64,000 bases of DNA from Candidatus Rokuibacteriota bacterium (GTDB taxonomy: Bacteria > Methylomirabilota > Methylomirabilia > Rokubacteriales > CSP1-6), in the NCBI GenBank assembly GCA_003220225.1, contig QHRU01000047.1:1-64000 (forward strand), in the 5' to 3' direction. This document shows, piece by piece, positions 17,569 to 26,462 of this stretch. A program made the translations under genes and the position numbers. The notes under the pieces are model-generated. The model saw nothing but the letters and a program-made list of their open reading frames with translations. It did not search any database and had not been told where the DNA came from. Position 1 is the stretch's first letter. The number at the start of each line of letters is the position of its first letter.

Positions 17569-17736
17569 TTACGTCTTCTGTTTCAGGACGCTACGGAGAC
17601 CCTCGAAGATCGCCATCCCCCGCTCGAGCAGCTCGTGATCATCCTGCGCGGCGGCGGCCAGGCCCTTGATCGCGAGATCCGCACCGGTGGACTCCTGGCG
17701 AGTGAACGTGCCATCGTGCAGGTCGGCTTCGTGACG
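17569..17736 (-). pseudogene. Remnant of ChrB-like C-terminal domain
   Basis: The minus frame from 17736 to the TAA at 17569-17571 encodes about 55 residues without a start codon: EADLHDGTFTRQESTGADLA, then IKGLAAAAQDDHELLERGMA and IFEGLRSVLKQ. The DDHELLERG...EGL part aligns with KDDHDNMAK...DALYAYC at the end of the intact ChrB-like protein at 14849-15286. A TGA at 17737-17739 closes the frame upstream. It lies immediately before chrA in the opposite direction, where a chrB gene is often found. Confidence 0.6.
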
Positions 17737-17757
17737 TCAGCCAGCGCATGTGCCTCC

Positions 17758-17792
17758 GTAATGATTGTTACACCAGCCGTCAAGCGTTACAC
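17758..17792 (+). promoter_or_regulatory. Candidate operator upstream of chrA
   Basis: Positions 17758-17771 read GTAATGATTGTTAC, an inverted repeat with GTAA/TTAC arms. GTTACAC occurs twice, at 17767-17773 and 17786-17792. GATTGTTAC also occurs at 17563-17571, before the divergent PepSY-like gene. The spacing just upstream of the chrA ribosome binding site fits repressor binding, but the regulator is unknown. Confidence 0.4.
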
Positions 17793-17824
17793 TCCTGCAA
17801 AGCTTCAGGGGAGGAGACGCGGTG

Positions 17825-19042
17825 ATGCCGCCCGAAAAGACGACCGAGCGTATCCCGATCCGTGATCTCGTTCGGTACTACTTGCGGCTCGGCCTGCTCG
17901 GCTTCGGTGGGCCGGTCGCGCTGGTCGGGCAGATGGAACGCGAACTGGTGGGTGAGAAGAAGTGGCTGACGAAAGAGGAGATGCGCGAGGGCATCGCCGT
18001 CTGCCAGTCGCTGCCCGGGCCGCTCGCCATCCAGGTCGGGATCTGGATCTCCTATATACGCGGCGGCTTCTGGGGCGCGTGGGCCGGCGGCTGGGCCTTC
18101 ATCCTGCCGAACTTCGTCATCGTCGCGAGCCTCGCCGCGCTCTACGTCCACTTCGAGGGACTCCCGGCCGTGGCGGCGATCTTTTACGGCGTCAGCCCCG
18201 CCGTCATCGCGCTCATCCTCCACTCGTGCTACCGGCTGACGAAGCTCGGGATGAACGACTGGCTCGAGTGGGCGCTCGCCGCGGCTGCGTTTGCGATCAC
18301 GGTCGCGCTGCAGGCCGAGGTGGCCCTCGTCTTCATCGGCTGCGGCGTCGTCGGCCTCCTCTACTACGGCTCACTCTTCCGCGGGAGCAAGGAGGGGTCG
18401 ACGACGTCCTCGCTTCTGATCGGCCTTCCGCTCGTGGCCGGCGGCGCGGCACCGCCGCCGCTCGGCGCGTTGCTCGGCAAGTTGCTCGCCTTCTTCCTGA
18501 AGGCGGGCTCGCTCACGTTCGGCAGCGGCCTGGTCATCGTGCCGTTCCTCGAAAAGGGTCTGGTGCAGCAGACGGGCTGGCTCAGCGAGCGCGAGTTCCT
18601 GGTCGCGGTGGCGATGGGCATGATCAGCCCGGGACCCGTCGTCATCACGGCGACCTTCGTGGGCTACCTCGTGGCTGCGCGCTTCACCGGATCGCTCCTC
18701 GACGGCCTGTGGGGCTCCGTCACCGCGACGATCGGGATCTTCCTGCCTTCTTTCCTGCTGATCTTGATCGTCGCCCCCATCCTCGTCCGCTACCGGACGA
18801 ACCCGAACGTGCAGGGTTTCATCAAGGGCGCCTACGCCGCCGCCATCGGCACGATCCTCGGCGCATGCGTCCTTCTCGGGAAGATCGCGATCGGCGACTG
18901 GCTGACCGCGCTCGTCGCCCTCGGGAGCCTCGTGGTCCTCTTCCGCTGGAAAATCAGCAACCCTCTGCTCGTGGCCGCCACGGCGATCATCGGCCTCGTG
19001 GCGTTCCCGCTGCTCAAGCCGGAATGGGTATTCGTGAAGTAG
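17825..19042 (+). CDS. chrA: Chromate transporter ChrA
   Basis: A 405-residue inner-membrane protein of normal length for the two-domain CHR family. The ATG at 17825 follows a GGGGAGGAG site. The first repeat has LRLGLLGFGGPVALVGQMER, the conserved GLLGFGGP segment, and CQSLPGPLAIQ; the second has KAGSLTFGSGLVIVPFLEKG and MGMISPGPVVITATFVGYL. About ten to twelve helices are expected. ChrA expels chromate using the membrane potential. It is transcribed away from the ChrB-like and DUF1259 genes and is alone on its strand. Confidence 0.95.
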   Translation: MPPEKTTERIPIRDLVRYYLRLGLLGFGGPVALVGQMERELVGEKKWLTKEEMREGIAVCQSLPGPLAIQVGIWISYIRGGFWGAWAGGWAFILPNFVIVASLAALYVHFEGLPAVAAIFYGVSPAVIALILHSCYRLTKLGMNDWLEWALAAAAFAITVALQAEVALVFIGCGVVGLLYYGSLFRGSKEGSTTSSLLIGLPLVAGGAAPPPLGALLGKLLAFFLKAGSLTFGSGLVIVPFLEKGLVQQTGWLSEREFLVAVAMGMISPGPVVITATFVGYLVAARFTGSLLDGLWGSVTATIGIFLPSFLLILIVAPILVRYRTNPNVQGFIKGAYAAAIGTILGACVLLGKIAIGDWLTALVALGSLVVLFRWKISNPLLVAATAIIGLVAFPLLKPEWVFVK

Positions 19043-19094
19043 GGGCCTGGGACGCGGCGAATCGCGGGGTCACAGGCCCATCGAAGTTGGGTCT

Positions 19095-19373
19095 ATGACA
19101 GAATCATCGTCCCGGATCGTTTCCTGTCGGCTCTGTGCGATGCCGGTCGCCCCGGATGCAGCGGTATGTCCCTCCTGCGGCGTCGGGCAGCCGTGGATTC
19201 CAGATGAACCCACCCTCAGCCCGCGCCTCATACGTCTTCTCGCATGTGGTGGGGCGATCATCGCCGTCGGTCTCCTGCTCTTCATGTCAGGCGTCTTGAT
19301 GTTCGGCTCGCCCGAACGCGAGCACGATCACCGGCCCCCCCGAGCAGGACTCAAAGCGCAGGACTCACGTTGA
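19095..19373 (+). CDS. Small zinc-ribbon membrane protein
   Basis: A 92-residue protein with two CxxC pairs (SCRLCAMPV and CPSCGVGQP) forming a zinc ribbon, then one membrane helix (LLACGGAIIAVGLLLFMSGV) and a short basic and His-containing tail. It lies 52 bp after chrA on the same strand. Its function is unknown. Both the ribbon and the helix are well formed, so I take it as a real small gene. Confidence 0.65.
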   Translation: MTESSSRIVSCRLCAMPVAPDAAVCPSCGVGQPWIPDEPTLSPRLIRLLACGGAIIAVGLLLFMSGVLMFGSPEREHDHRPPRAGLKAQDSR

Positions 19374-19535
19374 TGAGATGACGGCCGTTGGCTCCATCAA
19401 CCCTCGCTATCAGGACGTTACGCTGCGCCCCGTGACGCGGCGTCCGAACACGACACGGTCGGGCCGCAAGACCGCTTGCCTTCAGAGGCCTGATCGCGGA
19501 TATTTTCCAGCACCGCAATCCCGGGAGGGAAGCTC

Positions 19536-19985
19536 ATGGCGCGCTTGACGATCAATGGCAAAACGCTCGAGGTCAACGTCAACCCCAGCACGCCCCTCTT
19601 GTGGGCAATCCGTGAGCAGGTCGGCCTCACCGGCACCAAGTACGGCTGCGGCATCGCGCAGTGCGGCGCCTGCACGGTGCACCTCGATGGCGCCGCGGTC
19701 CGCTCCTGCGTGATGCCCGTCGCCGCCGCCGAAGGCAAGAGGATCACCACCATCGAAGGCCTCGCCAGCGGCGGGGTTCTGCACAAGGTGCAGAAGGCCT
19801 GGCTCGACAAGGAGGTCCCGCAGTGTGGCTACTGCCAGTCGGGCATGATCATGGCGGTGGCCGCCCTCCTGAAGGACACGCCGAAGCCGAGCGACGCCGA
19901 GATCGACGCGAGGATCACCAACATCTGTCGGTGCGGAACCTTCCAGCAGGTGCGTGAGGCCATTCACGCAGCGGCGAAGGCATAG
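19536..19985 (+). CDS. Molybdenum hydroxylase small subunit, 2x[2Fe-2S] (IorA/CoxS-like)
   Basis: A 149-residue protein with a GGGAGG site before the ATG. The plant-type 2Fe-2S cysteines are C38, C43, C46 and C58 in [18 protein letters not shown] and SCV; the second cluster uses C97, C100, C131 and C133 in PQCGYCQSG and CRCGT. It passes electrons from the molybdenum site of the next gene product. No FAD subunit is encoded, as in isoquinoline 1-oxidoreductase and aldehyde dehydrogenases that donate to cytochromes. Confidence 0.95.
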   Translation: MARLTINGKTLEVNVNPSTPLLWAIREQVGLTGTKYGCGIAQCGACTVHLDGAAVRSCVMPVAAAEGKRITTIEGLASGGVLHKVQKAWLDKEVPQCGYCQSGMIMAVAALLKDTPKPSDAEIDARITNICRCGTFQQVREAIHAAAKA

Positions 19986-19995
19986 GGGGCCGGCC

Positions 19996-22176
19996 ATGAT
20001 CACCAAGACTCCGAACCTCAATCGCCGCTCCTTCGTTATCGGCAGCGCGACCGTCGGCGCGGGGCTCGCGCTGGGCTTGAAGATCCCGTTCGGGGCGAGC
20101 GTCGTCCGCGCGCAGGACGGCTCGCCGGAGGTCACCGCGTGGGTCGTCATCCGTCCGGATGACACCGTCGTGATCCGGATCGCGCGCTCCGAGATGGGAC
20201 AGGGGACGCTCACCGGCCTCGCGCAGCTGGTGGCCGAGGAACTCGAGTGCGACTGGTCAAAGGTGAAGACCGAGTACCCTACGCCCGGCCAGAGCGTGAA
20301 GCGCAAGCGCGTGTGGGGCGACTTCTCCACGGGCGGCAGCCGCGGCATCCGCGACTCGCACCAGTACGTTCGTGAGGGCGGCGCCACCGCGCGGATCATG
20401 CTGATCCAGGCCGCGGCCAACACGTGGAACGTGCCGGCCTCCGAGTGCAGCGCTGTCAACAGCGTGATCACGCACCGCCCATCGGGGCGCAAGACCACCT
20501 ACGGCAAGGTGGCGGAAGCCGCCGCCAAGCTCACCCCGCCGGAAAAGCCGGCGCTCAAGGACCCGACGGAGTGGAAGCTCATCGGCAAGTCGGTCAAGCG
20601 CCTGGACACGATGGACAAGCTGAGCGGCGCGCAAGTTTACGGCACCGACCTCAAACTGCCCGGGATGCTCAACGCCACCATCAAGGATTGCCCCGTGTTC
20701 GGCGGCAAGGTGAAGAGCTACGAGGCCGCCAAGGTCACAGGCATGCCGGGCGTCCGCCACGTGGTGAAGGTCGGCGATTCCGCCGTCGCCGTCGTGGCCG
20801 ACACGTGGTGGCAGGCCAAGACCGCGCTCGACGCGCTCCCGATCGTCTGGGACGAGGGTCCGAATGCCACGGTGTCGAGCGCCACGATCGCCGAGATGTT
20901 GAAGGAGGGGCTGAGCGCCGAGCAGGCCTTCGTGGGCAACCAGAACGGCGACGCGAAAGCCGCCATCGCCAGCGCGGCCAAGAAGATCGAAGCCGTCTAC
21001 GCCTATCCGTTCCAGAATCACGCGCCGATGGAGCCGATGAACGCGACGGCGAAGTACACGCCGGATCGCTGCGAGGTCTGGGGTCCGACGCAGAACGGCG
21101 AGGCCGCGTTCGCAGCGACTATGGCCGCCTCCGGGCTGCCGGCCGACAAGTGCGAGGTGTACAAGGTGCATCTCGGCGGCGGGTTCGGACGGCGAGTTGC
21201 CTACCAGGACTACATCACCCAAGCCGTGCTGATCGCCAAACAGATCCCCGGCACTCCGGTGAAGCTGCTGTGGACCCGCGAGGAGGACATGCTGCACGGC
21301 CGGTATCACCCGGTCATGCAGTGCAAGCTGGTCGGCGCCCTGGACGGCAGCAACAACCTCACCGGCCTGCACATGCGCCTGTCGGGGCAATCCATCCTCA
21401 GCGCCGTGCGGCCGGAAGCCCTCCAGCAGGGCAAGGATCCGCTGGTGTTCCAGGGGCTCAACCCGGGCGGTGACTTCGCCATCGGCTACTCCGTGCCGAA
21501 TCTGCTGATCGACCACGCCATGCGCAACACCCACGTCCCGCCCGGCTTCTGGCGCGGCGTGAACATCAACCAGAACGCGATCTTCCTCGAATGCTTCATG
21601 GACGAGATGGCCCACGCCGCCGGCCAGGACCCGCTGGAGTTCCGGCGCAAGCTCATGAGCAAGCATCCCAAGCACCTCGCCGTGCTGAACGCGGTGGCCG
21701 ACCGCGCGGGCTGGGGCAAGCCGGCGCCCCGGGGCGTGTACCGCGGGCTGGCGCAGATGATGTCGTTCGCGAGCTACGTGGCGGCGTGCGCCGAGATCTC
21801 CGTCAGCAGCGGCGACAAGGTCAAGATCCATCGCATCGTCGCCGCCACGGATCCCGGGTACGCTGTTAACCCGGGGCAAATCGAGCGACAGGTCGCGGGC
21901 TCGTTCGTCTACGGGCTGTCCGCGTTGTTCATGGAGGAGTGCACGGTCAAGGACGGCCACATCGAGCAGACCAACTTCAACGTCTACGACTCGATGCGGA
22001 TCGCCCAGATGCCGAAGGTCGAGACGATCATCATGCCGTCCGGCGGCTTCTGGGGCGGCGTCGGCGAGCCGACGATCTGCGTCGCGGCGCCGGCGGTCCT
22101 CAACGCGTTCTTCGCCGCGACCGGCAAGCGCCTCCGCACGGTCCCGCTGAAGAACCACGGCATCACGCTCGTGTAG
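19996..22176 (+). CDS. Molybdenum hydroxylase large subunit (IorB-like), Tat-exported
   Basis: A 726-residue protein starting 10 bp after the small subunit. The N-terminus NRRSFVIGSATVGAGLALGL is a Tat signal, so the enzyme acts in the periplasm with its cofactor folded inside. Cofactor-binding motifs include EMGQGTLTGLAQLVAEEL, GGGFGRR, the YPFQNHAPMEP segment and the catalytic Glu in GGVGEPTI. Single-chain large subunits of this type are isoquinoline 1-oxidoreductase-like; the substrate may be an aldehyde or N-heterocycle. No XdhC-like maturation factor is nearby. Confidence 0.94.
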   Translation: MITKTPNLNRRSFVIGSATVGAGLALGLKIPFGASVVRAQDGSPEVTAWVVIRPDDTVVIRIARSEMGQGTLTGLAQLVAEELECDWSKVKTEYPTPGQSVKRKRVWGDFSTGGSRGIRDSHQYVREGGATARIMLIQAAANTWNVPASECSAVNSVITHRPSGRKTTYGKVAEAAAKLTPPEKPALKDPTEWKLIGKSVKRLDTMDKLSGAQVYGTDLKLPGMLNATIKDCPVFGGKVKSYEAAKVTGMPGVRHVVKVGDSAVAVVADTWWQAKTALDALPIVWDEGPNATVSSATIAEMLKEGLSAEQAFVGNQNGDAKAAIASAAKKIEAVYAYPFQNHAPMEPMNATAKYTPDRCEVWGPTQNGEAAFAATMAASGLPADKCEVYKVHLGGGFGRRVAYQDYITQAVLIAKQIPGTPVKLLWTREEDMLHGRYHPVMQCKLVGALDGSNNLTGLHMRLSGQSILSAVRPEALQQGKDPLVFQGLNPGGDFAIGYSVPNLLIDHAMRNTHVPPGFWRGVNINQNAIFLECFMDEMAHAAGQDPLEFRRKLMSKHPKHLAVLNAVADRAGWGKPAPRGVYRGLAQMMSFASYVAACAEISVSSGDKVKIHRIVAATDPGYAVNPGQIERQVAGSFVYGLSALFMEECTVKDGHIEQTNFNVYDSMRIAQMPKVETIIMPSGGFWGGVGEPTICVAAPAVLNAFFAATGKRLRTVPLKNHGITLV

Positions 22177-22791
22177 ACGATGAGCGGACCCCGGCCGCTG
22201 CGATCGGATGCGCCTCGATCGCGGCGGCCGGCGTCGCGTCGACCGAGCCGCGGGCCGCGCCGAATCTGGCAGTTACAGCGGCGAGGAAGAGTCTCGGACC
22301 GGGACCCCCGGCGAGGAGGTCCCGGTGCCTCGACGCTGCTTGAATCAGAACCCCCGTCCCTTCATAGCGGTGTCCTCCTTATGCTTAACGAGCAATCACT
22401 GTGCCGGTGGGGACTGGCGTTGAGGTAGGCTTGACGGATTACGCGCGGCTGAAACGGGATCCGCAATCCACGCAAGATGGCGGCTGCGGAACAAGGGGCC
22501 GCCGCGTACGACCCGGCAACGCGACTGCGCGAATTTCTAAAATCGAGCGCCGGGATGTGGCTGACGCCACCCCTACCGCGCCACCCCTACCGCGACAGCT
22601 GGCCGGTTCAGTTCACGCCGGAATTGTTCTGATATTCGGGGCTATCCGGGTACTGCGTCGGCCTCGAGCTGCTCGGATGGTTGTTCCGAGCATGGCGATA
22701 GCGATGACGAGGGCGCACCTTCTGACGCGAGTTTCCATACTGATACCTGCGACAGGTACCGTGCATTACGAATGCCAGCGATGAGGCTGCG
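22177..22791. other. Gene-free stretch between the Mo-hydroxylase and cyclase genes
   Basis: No convincing coding sequence is seen on either strand in these 615 bp, although short frames stay open. It contains a hairpin at 22298-22326 and a tandem 14-bp repeat, GCCACCCCTACCGC, at 22566-22579 and 22580-22593. The two flanking genes converge on it. Base composition is more mixed than in the flanking operon. Confidence 0.6.
22298..22326 (+). terminator. Candidate hairpin terminator after the Mo-hydroxylase operon
   Basis: Nine-base arms ACCGGGACC and GGTCCCGGT pair perfectly around an 11-nt loop, 122 bp after the large-subunit stop. No T-run follows, so if it terminates transcription it is not a classic intrinsic terminator. 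Confidence 0.4.
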
Positions 22792-25700
22792 CTACGTATC
22801 TCGCTCCATCTGCCCCGACCAGTACGTCATTGCCATCTCGGAGTACATCGTCGAGGCGGTGGCGCCATGCAGGTCGGCCTCGCTACGCTTGCCGGTGTGG
22901 CGATAGAGTTTGTGGAGGCCGGCATGGCAGTGGGCGACAAGAGGCCGCATGCCTAGCTCATTCGCGAGCATAAGACTCTTCGTGTAGTGCCCCGCAGCGC
23001 TGCTTGCGCCCACAGCGTCGACGCGCGCCGTGGCATCGGCGAGCACCTTGAGCGCCAAGGCCTGGTTCGCGGGTTCCTCGTGCTTCGTGGACAGCTCGAC
23101 GGCGCTCTGTGCTCGTCTCATGGCCTCTTCCGCGCGCCCCGCCAGCAGATAGGCCGCAGCCAGTCGCGTCGTGCGAACCGAGAGCCCCAACCCCATCGAG
23201 CTGATCGACACCTCCCTCTGCGTGGAGTCTTCGAGTAGCGAAACCGCCTCGGAGAGACGTCCGGAGAGAGCGTAGCTGTGACCAAGGCCCGAAAGAAGAT
23301 TCGCGTCGCTGACATTGTGGGGTCGAAGGAGCTCGATGCCACGTTCGAATGCGCGCAAGGCCAGATCGAGATTGCCCTGTTCCAGGTGGACGCCCCCGAG
23401 CGCACTGTAAGACTCGATCAATGTATGAAGATGATCTACCTCTTCGGCGATCTGCAAGCCCTCTTCTGCGTACCTCAGGGCCTCAGCAAAACGACCGAGA
23501 TGGCACAGCGACAGCCCGAGCCATGCCCGCGGCCAAGCGGCAAAGAAGCGAGGTGGTAAGGCCGGCCGATTCGCGATCCTTGCGCCATCGGCGCTGAGGG
23601 CCTCGATCGTCTGCAGGAAGATCGCGATGGCTTGGTCGAACTCGCCGATTGCGAAGTGGGCCTGAGCGAGACGGTACCTTGCTTCGATTTGCAGGCCGAG
23701 CTGATCGAGTTCGGTGGCAATCTCGACCGCTTGTCGACTCGCTTCGAGCGCGCGCCGATGGTCGCCGACATTGCGAAGCCGCGCCCCCATGTCGGCGAGG
23801 ACGAGTCCCAGCCGGCGTCGATCGCCGAGTTCTCGCGCGATGACCTCGGCTTCGCGCAGGTATTTAAGGATCCCGTCGTATTGACCCAACGGAGCCAGGG
23901 CGATTCGCGAGTCGAGGCGGAGGTCGATGGCCTGGGCCTTGGCCTCGCGAGTCTCGGGCAGATGAGCGAGGGCGCGAAAGGCGGCCTCGAACGACGTGAG
24001 AGCCTCATGGTATGCGGAGCGCGCCGCCTGCCGACCGACGGCATCGCGAAGATAGCCGACGGCCTTGTCCCATACTTCTCCGCGAAGCGCATGATCGGCG
24101 AGCCGTTCGACGTGCTCTGCGCGCCGGTCCGCGTAGAGGCGCTCGATGGCTTCGACAATGCGAGCGTGGAGGAGGCGGCGGCGGTCGTGGAGCAGTCCGC
24201 CGTACGCGACCTCGTGCGTCAGCGCGTGCTTGAACGTGTATTCGGCCTCCGGGAAAAGCTTCGCCTCGTGGATGAACTCCGCGGCTTGCAGCTGATCGAG
24301 TCCGCGACGGAGGGCTTCATCCGGTAGCTCGGCGATCTCTTGGAGGATCGCGACGGGCACGTCTTTGCCTACGACGGAAGCGGTCTGCAGGAGGCGTTTG
24401 TCCTCCGGCGAGAGACGATCGATGCGCGCTGCCAGCACCGCTTGGACCGTCGGGGGCACCTGGATCGTGAGGATCGGTTGCGCCAGCCGATACCGTCCGC
24501 GCTCCCCGATTAGTAGGTTGGTCTCCACCAGGGTCCGAACGGTCTCTTCCAGGAAGAACGGGTTTCCGCGATCGATGAGGCTCTGCTTGAGAGGCCGGAG
24601 GGCCGGATCGGCGCCGAGAAGCGCGTCCAGCAGCTCCCCGGTGCCGTCCACGGGCAGCGTGTTCAGCCGCATCTGCGTGTAATACGTCTTATTGTTCCAG
24701 GTGTGCTGGTACTCGGGACGGTAGTTCGCGAGCAAGAGCAGGCGCGCCGAACCTAGGCCCTCCACGAGGCCGTCAAGGAACGCCTGGGACTCGGCGTCGA
24801 TCCAGTGAAGGTCCTCGCAGATCAGGAGGACGGGTTGCTCGCGGGCTTCACGCAGGAGGAGTCGTTTCGTCGCATCGAGTGTACGCCGGCGACGCTCGGC
24901 AGGGTCGAGCGCTTGCCACTCGACAGCGTCGACCGGTACGTCGAGCAAGGTGAGCAATGCCGGCAGCGCTGGCCTCAGGGAATCGTCGAGAGCGAGCAGC
25001 TTACCCGTCACCTTTTCACGAATCTCGCGACGGTCGTCGCCATCGTGAACCTTGAAGTAAGCTCTCAGCATATCGACCATCGGCAGATAGCTCTTCGCCC
25101 TGCCATACGAGACCGCCGCCATTTCCACAATTAACCAGCCGCGCAAACGATAAGAATGGGTAAATTCGTAAGCCAGGCGCGACTTGCCGACGCCGGCTTC
25201 CCCCACGATCGCCGCCACCTGCCCGTGACCGTTCACTGCAAGCTGTTGCGCGCGGTGGAGTTGCTCGAGCTCGGCTTCGCGGCCGATGAATGGGGTGAGG
25301 CCCCGCCGGACGGCCGCTTGCAGCCGTGTTCGCACCGTACCTGCGCCGGTGGCCTCATAGACTTCGACAGGATCCGTGACGCCCCTGACGGGCACAGGTC
25401 CGAGCGGCTTGACCTCGATAAATCCTTCCACCGGGCGAAGGGTGTCACTGGTGAGGCGAATGGTTCCGGGGGTCGCAAGTTGCTCCATGCGCGCCGCGAC
25501 ATGGGTCGTTTGCCCGATCGCCGTGTAGTCCATGCGCAGATCGCTGCCCACGGATCGAACCACGACTTCGCCGGAGTTCAGTCCAACGCGGATCTGGACT
25601 TCGATACCGTACGCGCGCCGCGCCCCTTCCGCGTACCTCTTCACGGAGTCCTGCATTCGGAGCGCGGCGTAGCACGCCCTGAGGGCATGGTCCTCATGCG

Positions 25701-26151
25701 CGATCGGCGCACCGAATAGCGCCATGATCCCGTCGCCCATGACTTGATTGACAGTGCCTTCGAAGCGATGGACGGCTTCCATCATCAGCTCGAGGACGGG
25801 ATCGAGGATCTTGCGCGCCTCCTCAGGGTCACGATCAGCGAGCAGTTCCATCGAGCCCTTGAGATCCGCAAAGAGGATGGTGACCTGCTTGCGCTCACCT
25901 TCGAGGGCGGCTCTCGAGGTAAGGATCCGCTCCGCGAGATGTCTGGGAGTGTAGGAATCAGGCGTCGTGAAGGAGGACGAGGCTACGCCGCTGCGACCTT
26001 CTGCGAGTGATTGGCCACACCGACGGCAGAACTTCGCAGCCGGCCGATTGCGTTCGCCACACGCACGACACGCCGACTCGAGCCGCACCCCACACTCGTC
26101 ACAAAAGGCTGCCTCAACTGTGTTCTCGTACTGGCACTGCGAGCACTTCAT
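22792..26151 (-). CDS. Zinc-ribbon, class III cyclase-like, AAA/STAND ATPase and TPR signalling protein
   Basis: A 1119-residue protein; I use the ATG at 26151 rather than the TTG at 26178. Order: double zinc ribbon (CSQCQYEN, CDECG, CRACGERN, CRRCG); class III nucleotide cyclase domain (about 90-270) with metal-site Asp in ILFADLKGS and VMGDGIMALFG; AAA/NB-ARC-like domain with P-loop GEAGVGKSR and LLICEDLHWID; C-terminal TPRs. The expected VNLAAR motif is THVAAR with Gln before it, so cyclase activity is doubtful. Such proteins are large sensory or transcription-linked ATPases. It lies 8 kb from the cNMP-binding iron-sulfur protein. Confidence 0.92.
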   Translation of the reverse strand: MKCSQCQYENTVEAAFCDECGVRLESACRACGERNRPAAKFCRRCGQSLAEGRSGVASSSFTTPDSYTPRHLAERILTSRAALEGERKQVTILFADLKGSMELLADRDPEEARKILDPVLELMMEAVHRFEGTVNQVMGDGIMALFGAPIAHEDHALRACYAALRMQDSVKRYAEGARRAYGIEVQIRVGLNSGEVVVRSVGSDLRMDYTAIGQTTHVAARMEQLATPGTIRLTSDTLRPVEGFIEVKPLGPVPVRGVTDPVEVYEATGAGTVRTRLQAAVRRGLTPFIGREAELEQLHRAQQLAVNGHGQVAAIVGEAGVGKSRLAYEFTHSYRLRGWLIVEMAAVSYGRAKSYLPMVDMLRAYFKVHDGDDRREIREKVTGKLLALDDSLRPALPALLTLLDVPVDAVEWQALDPAERRRRTLDATKRLLLREAREQPVLLICEDLHWIDAESQAFLDGLVEGLGSARLLLLANYRPEYQHTWNNKTYYTQMRLNTLPVDGTGELLDALLGADPALRPLKQSLIDRGNPFFLEETVRTLVETNLLIGERGRYRLAQPILTIQVPPTVQAVLAARIDRLSPEDKRLLQTASVVGKDVPVAILQEIAELPDEALRRGLDQLQAAEFIHEAKLFPEAEYTFKHALTHEVAYGGLLHDRRRLLHARIVEAIERLYADRRAEHVERLADHALRGEVWDKAVGYLRDAVGRQAARSAYHEALTSFEAAFRALAHLPETREAKAQAIDLRLDSRIALAPLGQYDGILKYLREAEVIARELGDRRRLGLVLADMGARLRNVGDHRRALEASRQAVEIATELDQLGLQIEARYRLAQAHFAIGEFDQAIAIFLQTIEALSADGARIANRPALPPRFFAAWPRAWLGLSLCHLGRFAEALRYAEEGLQIAEEVDHLHTLIESYSALGGVHLEQGNLDLALRAFERGIELLRPHNVSDANLLSGLGHSYALSGRLSEAVSLLEDSTQREVSISSMGLGLSVRTTRLAAAYLLAGRAEEAMRRAQSAVELSTKHEEPANQALALKVLADATARVDAVGASSAAGHYTKSLMLANELGMRPLVAHCHAGLHKLYRHTGKRSEADLHGATASTMYSEMAMTYWSGQMERDT

Positions 26152-26323
26152 CCCCAGGCAGCGTAGAAGGGACCTCAAGCGTGGTCAAGAGCCTGGAGAG
26201 AGAAGAACTACGCGCGCGGTAGGCGGATCGATACCATCCAGGTCTCCACGGCGATCACGCCACCGCAGCTCAAGCGCGCGGTGTCGTTCTACGAGGCAAA
26301 GGCGACGAAGATGTTGAGCAACG

Positions 26324-26458
26324 CTAGGCCTTAGTCTTCGCCATGACCTCCGCGAAGCGCTCCATGCGCTCGAGGCTCTCCTTCGGCTCCTCGCTCCGAA
26401 AGTCGAAGATCAGCTCGCTGACGCCGAGCCCGGCGTAGGTCGCGATGTGGCCTTTCAT
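26324..26458 (-). pseudogene. C-terminal remnant of an F420-type luciferase-like oxidoreductase
   Basis: The frame from ATG 26458 encodes 44 residues, MKGHIATYAGLGVSELIFDF then RSEEPKESLERMERFAEVMA and KTKA. About 97 bp are near-identical, with one mismatch seen, to the 3' end of the intact gene at 27109-28047, but the last codons differ. It therefore came from that gene or a close paralogue. It begins 4 bp after the stop of the lipoprotein gene. Confidence 0.75.
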
Positions 26459-26462
26459 CGAG

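Noticed and set aside
26222-26338. Short plus-strand protein-like segment (TAITPPQLKRAVSFYEAKAT)
   Set aside because: It may be the tail of a lost gene, but it has no start, no ribosome binding site and no family I can name, so I did not list it as a gene.
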